A stretch of 64,000 bases of DNA from Ruminococcaceae bacterium YAD3003 (GTDB lineage: Bacteria > Bacillota > Clostridia > Saccharofermentanales > Saccharofermentanaceae), in assembly GCA_900107185.1 (NCBI GenBank), contig FNPA01000004.1, positions 124,001 through 188,000 of the forward strand. The letters run 5' to 3'. The translations under genes were made by a program, and so were the position numbers. The notes below the pieces were generated by a model. That model was not told the DNA's origin. It saw only the letters and a list, made by a program, of their open reading frames with translations, and searched no databases. Numbering within the stretch: position 1 is the stretch's first letter; every line of letters begins with the position of its first letter. This document shows positions 24,380-34,333 of the stretch, piece after piece.

Positions 24380-24802
24380 ATGAAAACAGCAGTTGTTTTT
24401 TGGAGTGGTACAGGCAACACAGAGGCTATGGCAAATGCAGTAGCAGACGGCATGAAGGAAAAGGGTGCAGAGGTTTCTGTACTTGGTCCGGCAGATTTTA
24501 CAGCAGATAAGATCGCTGAATATGACGCAATCGCATTCGGTTGTCCTGCAATGGGTAATGAAGTTCTCGAAGAAAGTGAATTCGATCCCATGTTTACTGC
24601 AATCGAAGGTTCTCTCTCCGGAAAGAAGATTGCGCTCTTCGGTTCATTCGGATGGGGTGACGGTGAGTGGATGAGAAACTGGGAAGACCGCTGCAAGGCT
24701 GCAGGTGCAACACTTGTTTGCGACAGTGTAACCGTAAATGAATCTCCTGACGCCGATGGCGTTGAGAACTGCAAGAATTTAGGAGCTGCACTCGCTTCTT
24801 AA
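24380..24802 (+). CDS. Flavodoxin, short-chain
   Basis: A 140-residue FMN electron carrier. The phosphate-binding loop is [11 protein letters not shown] at residues about 8-18, the FMN-ring loop carries GCPAMGNE near 55, and the second ring loop is [11 protein letters not shown] near 93, as in clostridial flavodoxins. AAAGGAAC precedes the ATG. Flavodoxin replaces ferredoxin under iron shortage in many anaerobes, and its place behind a GTTAG-palindrome promoter with DUF3793 suits such a role (inference). A ferredoxin gene lies 7 kb upstream. Confidence 0.93.
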   Translation: MKTAVVFWSGTGNTEAMANAVADGMKEKGAEVSVLGPADFTADKIAEYDAIAFGCPAMGNEVLEESEFDPMFTAIEGSLSGKKIALFGSFGWGDGEWMRNWEDRCKAAGATLVCDSVTVNESPDADGVENCKNLGAALAS

Positions 24803-24842
24803 TTATAGGGATCAGGCAACTGATCAGAATCGGAGTATAAAA

Positions 24843-25598
24843 ATGAGTTACAGAATCGTACTTATAAGACACGGTGAATCCGAATGGAACAAAGCAAATC
24901 TTTTTACCGGCTGGACAGATGTTGACCTGTCAGATGCCGGAAGAGAGGAAGCTAAAAACGGCGGACGACTTCTTAAGGAAGAAGGAATATCTTTCGATGT
25001 TTGTTTCACATCAGTTCTTAAGAGAGCTATTCATACAGCAAATCTTGTTCTTGATGAGATGGATGAGATCTATATTCCTCAGATTAAGTCCTGGAAACTT
25101 AATGAGCGTCACTATGGTGCTCTGCAGGGATTAAACAAGTCTGAGACAGCTGAGAAATACGGCGAAGATCAGGTGAAGATCTGGAGGCGTTCATTTGACG
25201 TAAAACCTCCGGCATTGGAAGAAACTGACAAGAGGAATCCTGCATTGCAGCCTGCATATAAGTACGTCGATAAGTATTTCCTTCCTCTTACAGAGAGTCT
25301 TGAGACAACAATTGAGAGAGTTATTCCTTATTATCTTGAGACTATTGTTCCGGAGATCCGTGCCGGCAAGAGTGTTCTTATAGCGGCACACGGTAATTCT
25401 TTAAGAGCTCTCGTTAAATATCTCGATAACATTTCTGACGAAGATATCTTAGGACTCAATATTCCTACAGGTACTCCTCTTGTATATGAGTTAGGTGATG
25501 ACTTCAAGGCAATAAGCCACAGATATCTGGGAGACCAGTCTGCTATCGAAGCAAAGATGAAAGCAGTTGCCAATCAGGGCGCTAAAAAGGCGAACTGA
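24843..25598 (+). CDS. gpmA: 2,3-bisphosphoglycerate-dependent phosphoglycerate mutase
   Basis: A 251-residue glycolytic enzyme interconverting 3- and 2-phosphoglycerate. The phospho-His motif [10 protein letters not shown] is at residues 6-15, followed by [32 protein letters not shown] near residue 88 and the second His in [10 protein letters not shown] near 183 are all canonical. GGAG precedes the ATG. It stands directly before enolase, the next glycolytic step, with a 37-base gap, so the two are probably one operon, perhaps with read-through from the flavodoxin promoter. Confidence 0.96.
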   Translation: MSYRIVLIRHGESEWNKANLFTGWTDVDLSDAGREEAKNGGRLLKEEGISFDVCFTSVLKRAIHTANLVLDEMDEIYIPQIKSWKLNERHYGALQGLNKSETAEKYGEDQVKIWRRSFDVKPPALEETDKRNPALQPAYKYVDKYFLPLTESLETTIERVIPYYLETIVPEIRAGKSVLIAAHGNSLRALVKYLDNISDEDILGLNIPTGTPLVYELGDDFKAISHRYLGDQSAIEAKMKAVANQGAKKAN

Positions 25599-25617
25599 AA
25601 TTATATAAGCCCCATAA

Positions 25618-26937
<1,320 letters not shown>

Positions 26938-26969
26938 TTTCTCCTCTGTTTATACATCATGTCTGGGGA

Positions 26970-27009
26970 GGGCTGCTGTAAGGATGATGCAGCAGCCCTT
27001 CTTCCTTGA
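26970..27009 (+). terminator. Terminator after enolase
   Basis: Nine-base perfect stem GGGCTGCTG/CAGCAGCCC with an 11-base loop and a T-rich tail. Confidence 0.85.
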
Positions 27010-27040
27010 ATAAAGATAAAGGGATATTTGGAGGTTTTGT

Positions 27041-27403
27041 ATGTGTCTTAGAGAGTCCGGCGAGATGTATCTTGAGACTATTATGGTGCTCTCAGAAGGT
27101 GGAGCTCCTGTCCGCTCGTTGGATGTAGCTAATCACTTGGGTTTTTCAAAACCGAGTGTCAGCCGCGCCATGGGAAAACTTAAGTCAGAGAACTACATAG
27201 TTATTGATTCTCAAGGCTATATAACACTAACGGAAAAAGGGAATAGTATCGCAAAGAAAATCCTTGAGAAAAGATTCGTTCTGAAAGAACTGATCATGTC
27301 TCTGGGAGTAGATGAAGAAACAGCTGCAAACGATGCGTGTAGAATAGAACATGTATTAAGTGATAAAACGTTCAGTGCTTTGAAAGCGTATAGCAAGAAA
27401 TAA
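27041..27403 (+). CDS. DtxR/MntR-type metal-dependent regulator
   Basis: A 120-residue regulator. The first 70 residues form the winged helix typical of DtxR/MntR: RESGEMYLETIM, then GFSKPSVSRAMGKL as recognition helix, and ENYIVIDSQGYITLTEKG as wing. The dimerisation part has LKELIMSLGVDEETA and DACRIEHVLSD, which hold the Glu/His metal ligands of the family. It is short, lacking any SH3-like third domain, so closer to MntR than to DtxR. Expected to bind Mn or Fe and repress uptake genes. It is the only metal-type regulator in the window and a candidate reader of the GTTAG palindromes, but no such site lies in front of itself. TTTGGAGG precedes the ATG. Confidence 0.85.
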   Translation: MCLRESGEMYLETIMVLSEGGAPVRSLDVANHLGFSKPSVSRAMGKLKSENYIVIDSQGYITLTEKGNSIAKKILEKRFVLKELIMSLGVDEETAANDACRIEHVLSDKTFSALKAYSKK

Positions 27404-27452
27404 TTTTAATTTGTTATAAAATAGAATTATTCAAAATATGGAGGATAATTCT

Positions 27453-29054
27453 ATGGCAATGAAGGAGAGACCGGTCGTCAGCGAATGTGCAGGCGGCAGG
27501 TGTTGGGAAAACACATTTGACTCATTCACCCTGAAGGTTTTTGTTCCGGATAATGATCTGGACGGACAGACAAACAATTACGGATTTAGAGCTCCGCTCC
27601 TTCTGGTTTTTGAAGAGGAAAAGCAGAGCATTGAAGATGCAGTAAATTTCGCGCATTCAACAGGTCTTGCTGATATAGCAGCAAAATACGATTCCAGTGT
27701 TCTGTTCATCTATCCGAATGCTGAAGGCGGATGGGGTGCTGCAGACAGTTCTTTATATGCAGATGTTATAGCAGAGATAAAACTTATCCAGGTATATAAA
27801 GACGGCATCGTTGAAGACTTCAATTTCTTCACACAGACATTTGAAGGTTACTTTGTGCGCGGCGCAAAATTCCGCACTGATATTTACAGTTACGGAAAGT
27901 CTGCTGATTATGTAGCAGAGAATCTTCTTAAGACTATTGAAGGTGAATATCTCTGGGGTCCCGGAGAGATTACTCCAGCAATGTGTTCTATGGAAAACTT
28001 AAGTGTTGTTCCTGATATAAAGAGAAAAGATATTGCAATCTTAAGTGTTGGAAACAGTGATGAGATTAACCTCGCATTCAGCGGTTGTAAGAATATTCTT
28101 TTCAAGGAAAAAGCAGACTATGTAAAAGACTACGATTCCTTTGTTAAGAAGTTCAAGATGTGGTGCGGTGTTATCGAATTTGAACCTGATTTTACTGAAC
28201 TCGGTATCACTGAAGACGTTGGATTCGTTAACGTTAAGACATCACCTGATAACGACTTCCTTCCTGAGAAAAAGCCTGAACACAAAGTAGGGTATTTCGC
28301 TTATTACAATAAGGAACTTTTGGGTAACGGACCTGTTCCGCTCGTTATCGGATTCCACGGTGGTGGAGATTCATCCATGTATCTGACTTATGTTGCAGGC
28401 TGGTGGGAAGTTGCACACAAATATGATTTCCTTTATGTTGCGATCGAGAATCATCAGTTCGTTACTGCGACGGAAGCAAGAGACATTATCGAAGTTCTTA
28501 AGACACGTTATCCGATCGATGAATCGCGCATCTACGCTACAGGTTTTTCCATGGGCAGCGGCAAGACTTGGGATCTCTATCAGGAATATCCTGAGATACT
28601 CGCAGGCATTATGCCGTGCAGTGCCCTGTTCCCTGTGTATACAACATTCTTCGGTAAGCCCGTTACTGACAGACTTAATAAGACTGTTTCTGTTCCTGTA
28701 TTCTATTCAGGTGGAGAGAAATCACATTTACCTGAACTTCCTTTCCAGGGTGAAGCATGCGTTGAACGTGTTAAGTACGTTGCTGAAGTGAATAAGCTCA
28801 AGAAGTCATTTGCTGATGTAGATTTCGAGAACAAGGATAATTGGGAAAATCCTGTCTGGGGTATTCCTGGTGACCGTGTTGATACATTCTATGATGAGAC
28901 CAGAGATGCCACACTGACAGTCAATTATTTCGACAGTGAAGATGGTGTATGCAGGACTGCTTTCGCAGGTGTAAGCAATCAGATTCACGAATGCAGGGAG
29001 CACAGCATCGAAACTGCTTGGAAGTTCATTTCACAGTTTAGAAAAGAGAATTGA
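27453..29054 (+). CDS. Large esterase, PHB-depolymerase-like
   Basis: A 533-residue protein with a C-terminal alpha/beta-hydrolase domain (about 280-533): oxyanion segment IGFHGGGDSSM near 303 and nucleophile elbow ATGFSMGSGKTWDLY near 365, plus a likely catalytic His near the end (SNQIHECREHSIETAW). The first 270 residues look like a second, degenerate hydrolase-like or beta-rich lobe (SVLFIYPNAEGGWGAA) without a nucleophile elbow. No signal peptide, so probably cytoplasmic. GGAGG 8 bases upstream fixes the ATG at 27453; an ATG at 27438 overlaps this site. It may be followed in the same operon by a GNAT gene, one base away. Acts on an ester of unknown identity. Confidence 0.72.
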   Translation: MAMKERPVVSECAGGRCWENTFDSFTLKVFVPDNDLDGQTNNYGFRAPLLLVFEEEKQSIEDAVNFAHSTGLADIAAKYDSSVLFIYPNAEGGWGAADSSLYADVIAEIKLIQVYKDGIVEDFNFFTQTFEGYFVRGAKFRTDIYSYGKSADYVAENLLKTIEGEYLWGPGEITPAMCSMENLSVVPDIKRKDIAILSVGNSDEINLAFSGCKNILFKEKADYVKDYDSFVKKFKMWCGVIEFEPDFTELGITEDVGFVNVKTSPDNDFLPEKKPEHKVGYFAYYNKELLGNGPVPLVIGFHGGGDSSMYLTYVAGWWEVAHKYDFLYVAIENHQFVTATEARDIIEVLKTRYPIDESRIYATGFSMGSGKTWDLYQEYPEILAGIMPCSALFPVYTTFFGKPVTDRLNKTVSVPVFYSGGEKSHLPELPFQGEACVERVKYVAEVNKLKKSFADVDFENKDNWENPVWGIPGDRVDTFYDETRDATLTVNYFDSEDGVCRTAFAGVSNQIHECREHSIETAWKFISQFRKEN

Positions 29055-29055
29055 T

Positions 29056-29511
29056 ATGAATATCGTATTGGCAAAAACAGATGATTTCGAAACAGTCAAA
29101 ACAATAACACAGACTACTATCCGTACTGTGTATCCACATTACTATCCTGCGGGCGCGGTAGATTTTTTCTGTGAACATCATTCGGATGAGAGTATTAAGA
29201 AAGATATTGAAGAAGGAAATGTATACCTTCTTATTGATGATGGAAAGACTACCGGAACTGTTACCATAAACGGTAATGAGATAAACAGACTCTTTGTGTT
29301 GCCGTCAGAGCAGCATAAAGGATATGGACGTGCTCTTATGGATTTTGCTGAGGCGAAGATTCTCGAGCATTTTGACGATATATTATTGTCTGCATCTTTT
29401 CCCGCAAAACATATTTATCTCAAACGCGGATATAAAGAAACTGAGTATCATGTAATCGATACGGCGAATGGAGATCATTTGTGTTTCGACTATATGAAAA
29501 ATAAAGTCTAA
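29056..29511 (+). CDS. GNAT family N-acetyltransferase
   Basis: A 151-residue acetyltransferase. The acetyl-CoA-binding motif A is RLFVLPSEQHKGYGRALMDFAE at residues about 76-97 (Q-x2-G-x-G in the form QHKGYG), preceded by strand GTVTINGNEINR. The end, YLKRGYKETEYHVI, is the usual C-terminal substrate part. The target cannot be predicted. It starts one base after the esterase stop, so the two are cotranslated. Confidence 0.86.
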   Translation: MNIVLAKTDDFETVKTITQTTIRTVYPHYYPAGAVDFFCEHHSDESIKKDIEEGNVYLLIDDGKTTGTVTINGNEINRLFVLPSEQHKGYGRALMDFAEAKILEHFDDILLSASFPAKHIYLKRGYKETEYHVIDTANGDHLCFDYMKNKV

Positions 29512-29521
29512 TAATTAATTG

Positions 29522-29552
29522 AGTGCTGTTCAAAAAACAGCACTTATTATTT
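29522..29552 (+). terminator. Terminator after GNAT gene
   Basis: Nine-base perfect stem AGTGCTGTT/AACAGCACT with an A-rich loop and a T-rich tail. Confidence 0.75.
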
Positions 29553-29611
29553 GCAACATTTTCGGAACCTGTCCTGTATATATGGCAGAACCGAAAAAAG
29601 GAGATAACAAA

Positions 29612-30121
29612 ATGAACAAGTTAATTACTAAGATCGCATGTGCAGGAATTGCATTAACACTCATTGCAGGTGCTTTTACAGGATGTAAATCTGAAAAGGC
29701 TAAGGCTAATAACACTGCTGCTTTGCCCAGTTATACATCAGTAAAAGATCCTGATGGCAGCCTCGCTCAACAGGGAAAAATAGGAGATACCGAATACAAA
29801 ATTCTGTCAAAGGAATCTTATGGCTGCTATAACAAGGATAGAGGATATTATATAGATCAATTGGAGCAGCTCGATTCTCCATACTTCATTGTAATTACTT
29901 CAGGTTCAAAGACTGTTGACGGTCACGACATCAACATCGTTGATCTCGGAATGCAGGGCAGCACACTCGTTATTGTCGTTGAAGAAACAGATAATGCAGG
30001 TACTACTTTCCAGAGCCCCGAAGCACCTTGCTGCGTATTGGAAGTGGACCACGATCACTATCCTACAGAACTCCTGATCGTAAACACAAATGGCGAAGTG
30101 TTTAATCAAATATCTGCGTAA
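29612..30121 (+). CDS. Small secreted lipoprotein
   Basis: A 169-residue lipoprotein: KITK-type basic start, hydrophobic core ACAGIALTLIAGAF and lipobox AFTGC near residue 24. The mature part is acidic and contains three further cysteines, including a CC pair (PEAPCCVLEV). No domain recognised. AAAAGGAGATAAC precedes the ATG; the frame upstream of it has no ribosome site. It stands alone between two terminators. Localised outside the membrane; function unknown. Confidence 0.75.
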   Translation: MNKLITKIACAGIALTLIAGAFTGCKSEKAKANNTAALPSYTSVKDPDGSLAQQGKIGDTEYKILSKESYGCYNKDRGYYIDQLEQLDSPYFIVITSGSKTVDGHDINIVDLGMQGSTLVIVVEETDNAGTTFQSPEAPCCVLEVDHDHYPTELLIVNTNGEVFNQISA

Positions 30122-30144
30122 TACCATCTGATCAGATGTTTAGA

Positions 30145-30182
30145 TAAAAAAGAACTGTCTCGTTATGAGGCAGTTCTTTTTT
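30145..30182. terminator. Bidirectional terminator
   Basis: Stem AAAAAAGAACTG with CAGTTCTTTTTT and inner pairs, T-rich on both strands, between the lipoprotein gene and the convergent SulP gene. Confidence 0.85.
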
Positions 30183-30206
30183 ATTTCCTAGACTAAAGTA
30201 TTTGAT

Positions 30207-31877
30207 TTAAGCTGAAACCGGTTTAGCTTCTGTGATCGACTGTGCACGTGAGAGTGCGGCATCGATATGAGCACAGAAGTTTTCCTGGCCAAGCTTTTTC
30301 TCGAAACCTGCTTTTCTTATAACGTTCATGGGCTGCTCATTAACGTGTGACAAGATGAGCTGAACACCTCTGTTCTGGCAGTCATCGAAAAGAAGTTCGA
30401 GATTACGCATTGCAGTTGCATCGATCGTGCTTACGCTTCTCATTCTTAATACGAGAGCCTTTGTATCTTCCTTAGGTGTGATCTGAAGGATCTTTCCTGC
30501 AGATGCGAAGAACATAGGACCGGAAATCTCATATACGATAGTGTGCTTCGGAAGTACACGAAGATCGATTGAATCGGGATCGTTCTCAGGATCGAAATCT
30601 TTCCATCCTTCAACCTGTGTAACTTCGCTCATTCTCTTCATGAAGAGAACAGCTGCAAGGATTACACCTACTTCGATTGCAACAACGAGGTCGAAGATAA
30701 CAGTAAGTGCAAATGTGATGAGCAGGACGATGATATCGCTCTTGGGTGAGCTCTTGACGAGCTTAACGAATCTTTTCCAGCCACTCATGTTGTATGCGAC
30801 CTGGAACAGGATAGCAGCGATGCAGGGCATGGGAATGAGTTTTGCGTAAGGCATAAGGAATACAACGACGAGAAGTAATGTGACGGAGTGGACCATACCT
30901 GCAATAGGTGTACGTCCGCCGTTCTTGATGTTAGCCGCTGTTCTAGCGATAGCACCTGTAGCAGGAATACCACCGAAACAAACAGAAGCAATGTTTGCGA
31001 TGCCCTGTGCAATGAGCTCCATGTTAGGTCTGTGTTTTGATCCGATCATACTGTCAGCTACAACTGCTGAGAGCAGTGACTCTATTCCTGCAAGGAATGC
31101 AATCGTCACAGCATTAGTGAACTGATTTTTGAACGCTTCGAAAGTAAACATTGAAGCATTTATGCTGAGCGGGGGGAGTCCTGCCTGAATGTTCTCGAAC
31201 TGTTTGCCGATTGTATTAACATCAAGATGGAATACCTCAACGATAACCGCTGTTACGATTACTGCGATAAATGAACCGGGAATCTTTTTTAAAAACTTCT
31301 GGCTGAGGCAGAGGATTACAAGAGCAAGAGCACCGATGAGGACTGCCTGATAGTTTGTTGTAGCGGCATTTACCACGAGAGCCTTTATCTTCTCGGCTGT
31401 CTCTACAGGTGTCTCACCGTTCATGTATTTAATGCCTGTGAAATCTTTTATCTGACCGATAAAGAGAGTAACAGCGATACCTGCCGTAAAACCTGTTGTG
31501 ATAGGGTCAGGAATGTATTTAAGAAGACTTCCGAATCTGCATAAACCCATGATGATGAGGATGATGCCTGCCATTATTGATGCAATGATGAGGCCCTGCA
31601 TACCGTCTTTCATAACGATTCCCGCAACGATGGTAGCAAATGCTGCCGTAGGACCTGCGATCTGAACGCGGCTGCCACCGAGGAGTGAAACGATAAATCC
31701 TGCAACGATAGCTGTATAGATACCGGCTTCAGGACCAACACCTGATGCAATCGCGAGAGCGATGGATAACGGGAGAGCGATAATAGCAACGATTATTCCG
31801 GCAACGATATCTTTTACGAGTTGGGATCCGGAATAGTTCTTCATTACTGAAAACAACTTGGGCTTAAACTCTTTCAT
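30207..31877 (-). CDS. SulP family anion permease with STAS domain
   Basis: A 556-residue SLC26/SulP transporter for sulphate, bicarbonate or a related anion. About twelve hydrophobic segments include the N-terminal IALPLSIALAIASGVGPEAG, VSLLGGSRVQIAGPTAAF and later FGGIPATGAIARTAANIKNG, all family signatures. From about residue 430 to the end is a cytoplasmic STAS domain with the VSTIDATAMRNLELL helix region. GAGGAAAATGC precedes the ATG at 1877 of this kilobase. Sulphate or bicarbonate cannot be told apart from sequence alone. Single-gene unit with its own promoter. Confidence 0.92.
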   Translation of the reverse strand: MKEFKPKLFSVMKNYSGSQLVKDIVAGIIVAIIALPLSIALAIASGVGPEAGIYTAIVAGFIVSLLGGSRVQIAGPTAAFATIVAGIVMKDGMQGLIIASIMAGIILIIMGLCRFGSLLKYIPDPITTGFTAGIAVTLFIGQIKDFTGIKYMNGETPVETAEKIKALVVNAATTNYQAVLIGALALVILCLSQKFLKKIPGSFIAVIVTAVIVEVFHLDVNTIGKQFENIQAGLPPLSINASMFTFEAFKNQFTNAVTIAFLAGIESLLSAVVADSMIGSKHRPNMELIAQGIANIASVCFGGIPATGAIARTAANIKNGGRTPIAGMVHSVTLLLVVVFLMPYAKLIPMPCIAAILFQVAYNMSGWKRFVKLVKSSPKSDIIVLLITFALTVIFDLVVAIEVGVILAAVLFMKRMSEVTQVEGWKDFDPENDPDSIDLRVLPKHTIVYEISGPMFFASAGKILQITPKEDTKALVLRMRSVSTIDATAMRNLELLFDDCQNRGVQLILSHVNEQPMNVIRKAGFEKKLGQENFCAHIDAALSRAQSITEAKPVSA

Positions 31878-31920
31878 GCATTTTCCTCATACTTTTATAT
31901 AAATAATTCCAAACCACCGA

Positions 31921-31949
31921 ATTATAAAAATAGAGGTTTTCTTTATCAA
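31921..31949 (-). promoter_or_regulatory. Promoter of the SulP gene
   Basis: On the minus strand TTGATA (31944-31949), 17-base spacer, TATAAT (31921-31926). Confidence 0.7.
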
Positions 31950-32086
31950 GAAACATTTGCACAAATAAAAAAGGGCTTTGTCTCCGTCAGTTAGCGCTTT
32001 TTTATACCGGGTTTAAGGGAAGAAACTGCTGTTATGTTAGAATGATTAGGATAATTCAGGCGGCATACCAGCTCAAGGCGGATAAT

Positions 32087-33871
32087 ATGGACAGACCGGT
32101 TAAGATCACAGATAACAAATACAGATTTGATTCATTTAAGGATGGAAAACCTCTGCCGTGTAGAGGTCATCAAAGGCTCCCCGCAATGGGTTGGAACAGC
32201 TGGAATCCCTTTGGCAGCGGAAATACTGAAGAACTTACGAGAGCCATGGCAGATAAGCTCGTAGAGCTGGAACTCGATAAACTGGGCTATAAATATGTTG
32301 TGCTTGATGACGGTTGTTATAAGTCTGAGAGAGTTGACGGAAAGCTCCAAAACGAAGAGGTAAAATTTCCAGGCGGCATAAAGGAACTGTCCGATTATGT
32401 TCATGGCAAAGGTCTTAAATTCGGAATGTATAACGACATCGGAACGAACCTCTGTGCCAGTGCTGCTGTCGGAACACACGGCCATGAGAAAGAGGACGCG
32501 GCTTCTTATATTGCGTGGAACATCGATTTTATCAAGGTCGATAATTGTTATTACATGTGGGATAACGCAACTTTTGCCAATCCTGAGAATGCGAGATATT
32601 CTTTTGCGCCCAACATCAAAAGTGTAAAGGTCACCGGTCAGGCTAACGGCTTTGAAACTGTTTTAAATGCCTGTGATCTGACTGTCACAGGTACCCGTGC
32701 AATTTTGACGGACGGTTATGTTACGGGCATCGGAACTTTCGATGGTACGGCACCTGACAATACTCCTATAGGGCTTCAGAGTTCTGAACTGATTGCGGAT
32801 GTTGAGGTTCCGGAACAGGGAACATATCTGATTTCTGTTTTGTATGCTTCTGGCAAAGAAGAAGGTATCGGCCAGTGGCTTCAGATTAGAAGTGAAGAAG
32901 ATAAGACGGGTGATATTACTTTCGATGATCTGCTCCCGGAGACGGCTTTGCCTACGGATTTTGTCTGGTCTGATGGTATCAGGATAAACCTTCATGAAGG
33001 CATAAACAGAATCCGTCTTATGAATCACAGAAGACAGGAAAATACACTGGTTTCTTATGCAACTCTTCTCGAAGAATTGAGAGCGCAGGCACCTGATAGA
33101 GATATTGTTTACTCCATATGTGAATGGGGCAAAACAATGCCTTCTGATTGGGGTTATAAGGTCGGTGACAGTTGGAGAATCTTAAATGATATTACGTTTA
33201 ATACCGGCTCAGCTGAAGGTGATTTCGGCACGTGCAGATGGACTGATGATTACACGAACAGCATTACGTCCCAGTACAACAAGTGTGTCATTATGGATGA
33301 GTGTGCATCGCTCGAGAGAGGCTGGAATGATCCTGATATGCTCGTCATCGGAATGAATGGTGTAACTCCCGAAATGAACCGTACCCATATGTCTATGTGG
33401 TGCATGATGAATGCACCGCTTATGCTTGGCCTTGATTTGAGAAGGGTTCAAAAGGATGATGAGATATATAAGATTATTGCCAACAGATTCCTGATCGGTA
33501 TCAATCAGGATGCGTTGGGAATTCAGGCAAAGCGTGTATTTACAACATATGAGTGTGATGACCCTTCGAAAGAATATATAAGAGACAACAACCGCGTTGA
33601 TATTCTGGCTAAGCCTTTGTCAGGCGGGAGACTTGCAGTTGCAATCTATAATCTTGCAGATGAGATTGCCGAAGAAGACATCAGTATAGATATGGATCTC
33701 ATTGCAGATAAGTTGGGAGATAAGTTCCCGGAAGAATTAAGAGGTGCTCAGAAACTTCGCGAGACCAACGTCTGGACAGGAGACTCAGCGGAAGTTTCGT
33801 GCAATTTGATCAGCAATCCTGTTATCATTGAACCATACGGAAACATAACACTTATTTTGGAGAGAGCCTGA
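32087..33871 (+). CDS. GH27 alpha-galactosidase with inserted module
   Basis: A 594-residue glycoside hydrolase of family 27. LPAMGWNSWNPFG near residue 35, LDDGCY, KFGMYNDIG and the nucleophile Asp in FIKVDNCYY near 150 are followed, much later, by YSICEWG and the acid/base Asp in WNDPDMLVIG near 410. Between DNCYY and YSICEWG lies an extra segment of about 180 residues (roughly 160-340) with beta-sandwich-like sequence (YLISVLYASGKEEG, INLHEGINRIRLMNHRR) that resembles a carbohydrate-binding module. No signal peptide, so it acts on imported galactosides. The ATG at 32087 after AAGGCGG is preferred; an ATG at 32042 overlaps a TAGAAT -10. Confidence 0.87.
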   Translation: MDRPVKITDNKYRFDSFKDGKPLPCRGHQRLPAMGWNSWNPFGSGNTEELTRAMADKLVELELDKLGYKYVVLDDGCYKSERVDGKLQNEEVKFPGGIKELSDYVHGKGLKFGMYNDIGTNLCASAAVGTHGHEKEDAASYIAWNIDFIKVDNCYYMWDNATFANPENARYSFAPNIKSVKVTGQANGFETVLNACDLTVTGTRAILTDGYVTGIGTFDGTAPDNTPIGLQSSELIADVEVPEQGTYLISVLYASGKEEGIGQWLQIRSEEDKTGDITFDDLLPETALPTDFVWSDGIRINLHEGINRIRLMNHRRQENTLVSYATLLEELRAQAPDRDIVYSICEWGKTMPSDWGYKVGDSWRILNDITFNTGSAEGDFGTCRWTDDYTNSITSQYNKCVIMDECASLERGWNDPDMLVIGMNGVTPEMNRTHMSMWCMMNAPLMLGLDLRRVQKDDEIYKIIANRFLIGINQDALGIQAKRVFTTYECDDPSKEYIRDNNRVDILAKPLSGGRLAVAIYNLADEIAEEDISIDMDLIADKLGDKFPEELRGAQKLRETNVWTGDSAEVSCNLISNPVIIEPYGNITLILERA

Positions 33872-33872
33872 T

Positions 33873-34244
33873 ATGATTACTGTTGATGAGTTTATAAAAT
33901 TGTTATCTGAAGAATCCTCATGGACTGAAGGCGAAGATTTCGGAGGGAATGAAGAGCTGCTTCTTCGTAAGAATTGCGCAAGGATCACTCACAGATATCT
34001 TCAGAAGGTGTTGGATGAGCCGGATGAGGTATCAGATCTCCCTTCCTGTAGAGTGATAAGAGATCTGTTTGACTGCAGAATCTGTACTCCCCATGTTATA
34101 CAGGTAATCGCAAAAGGAATAATGTATCCGCGCAAAAGGGGACCAATCTGGCTCTTCGAGGGAAATGATGAAGTTACCAGGGATGAAGCTCTGATAATCG
34201 TGGACAGCATTAAGAATGTATCTTTGAGGCACACAGAAAAGTAA
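33873..34244 (+). CDS. Conserved-looking hypothetical protein
   Basis: A 123-residue soluble, acidic protein starting one base after the GH27 stop, with GGAGAG upstream, so it is cotranslated. It begins MITVDEFIKLLSEESSW and ends DEALIIVDSIKNVSL; the middle has a CRVIRDLFDCRICTPHVIQVI segment with three cysteines. I recognise no family. A link to galactoside metabolism is suggested only by position. Confidence 0.65.
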   Translation: MITVDEFIKLLSEESSWTEGEDFGGNEELLLRKNCARITHRYLQKVLDEPDEVSDLPSCRVIRDLFDCRICTPHVIQVIAKGIMYPRKRGPIWLFEGNDEVTRDEALIIVDSIKNVSLRHTEK

Positions 34245-34333
34245 GTGTTTCGTTAATCTTTGTTCTTACTTAGTTAAAAGAACCATAATCAGGCAGATGC
34301 TATAATGAGTGAAAACAATCGGAGTTTCTGCCT

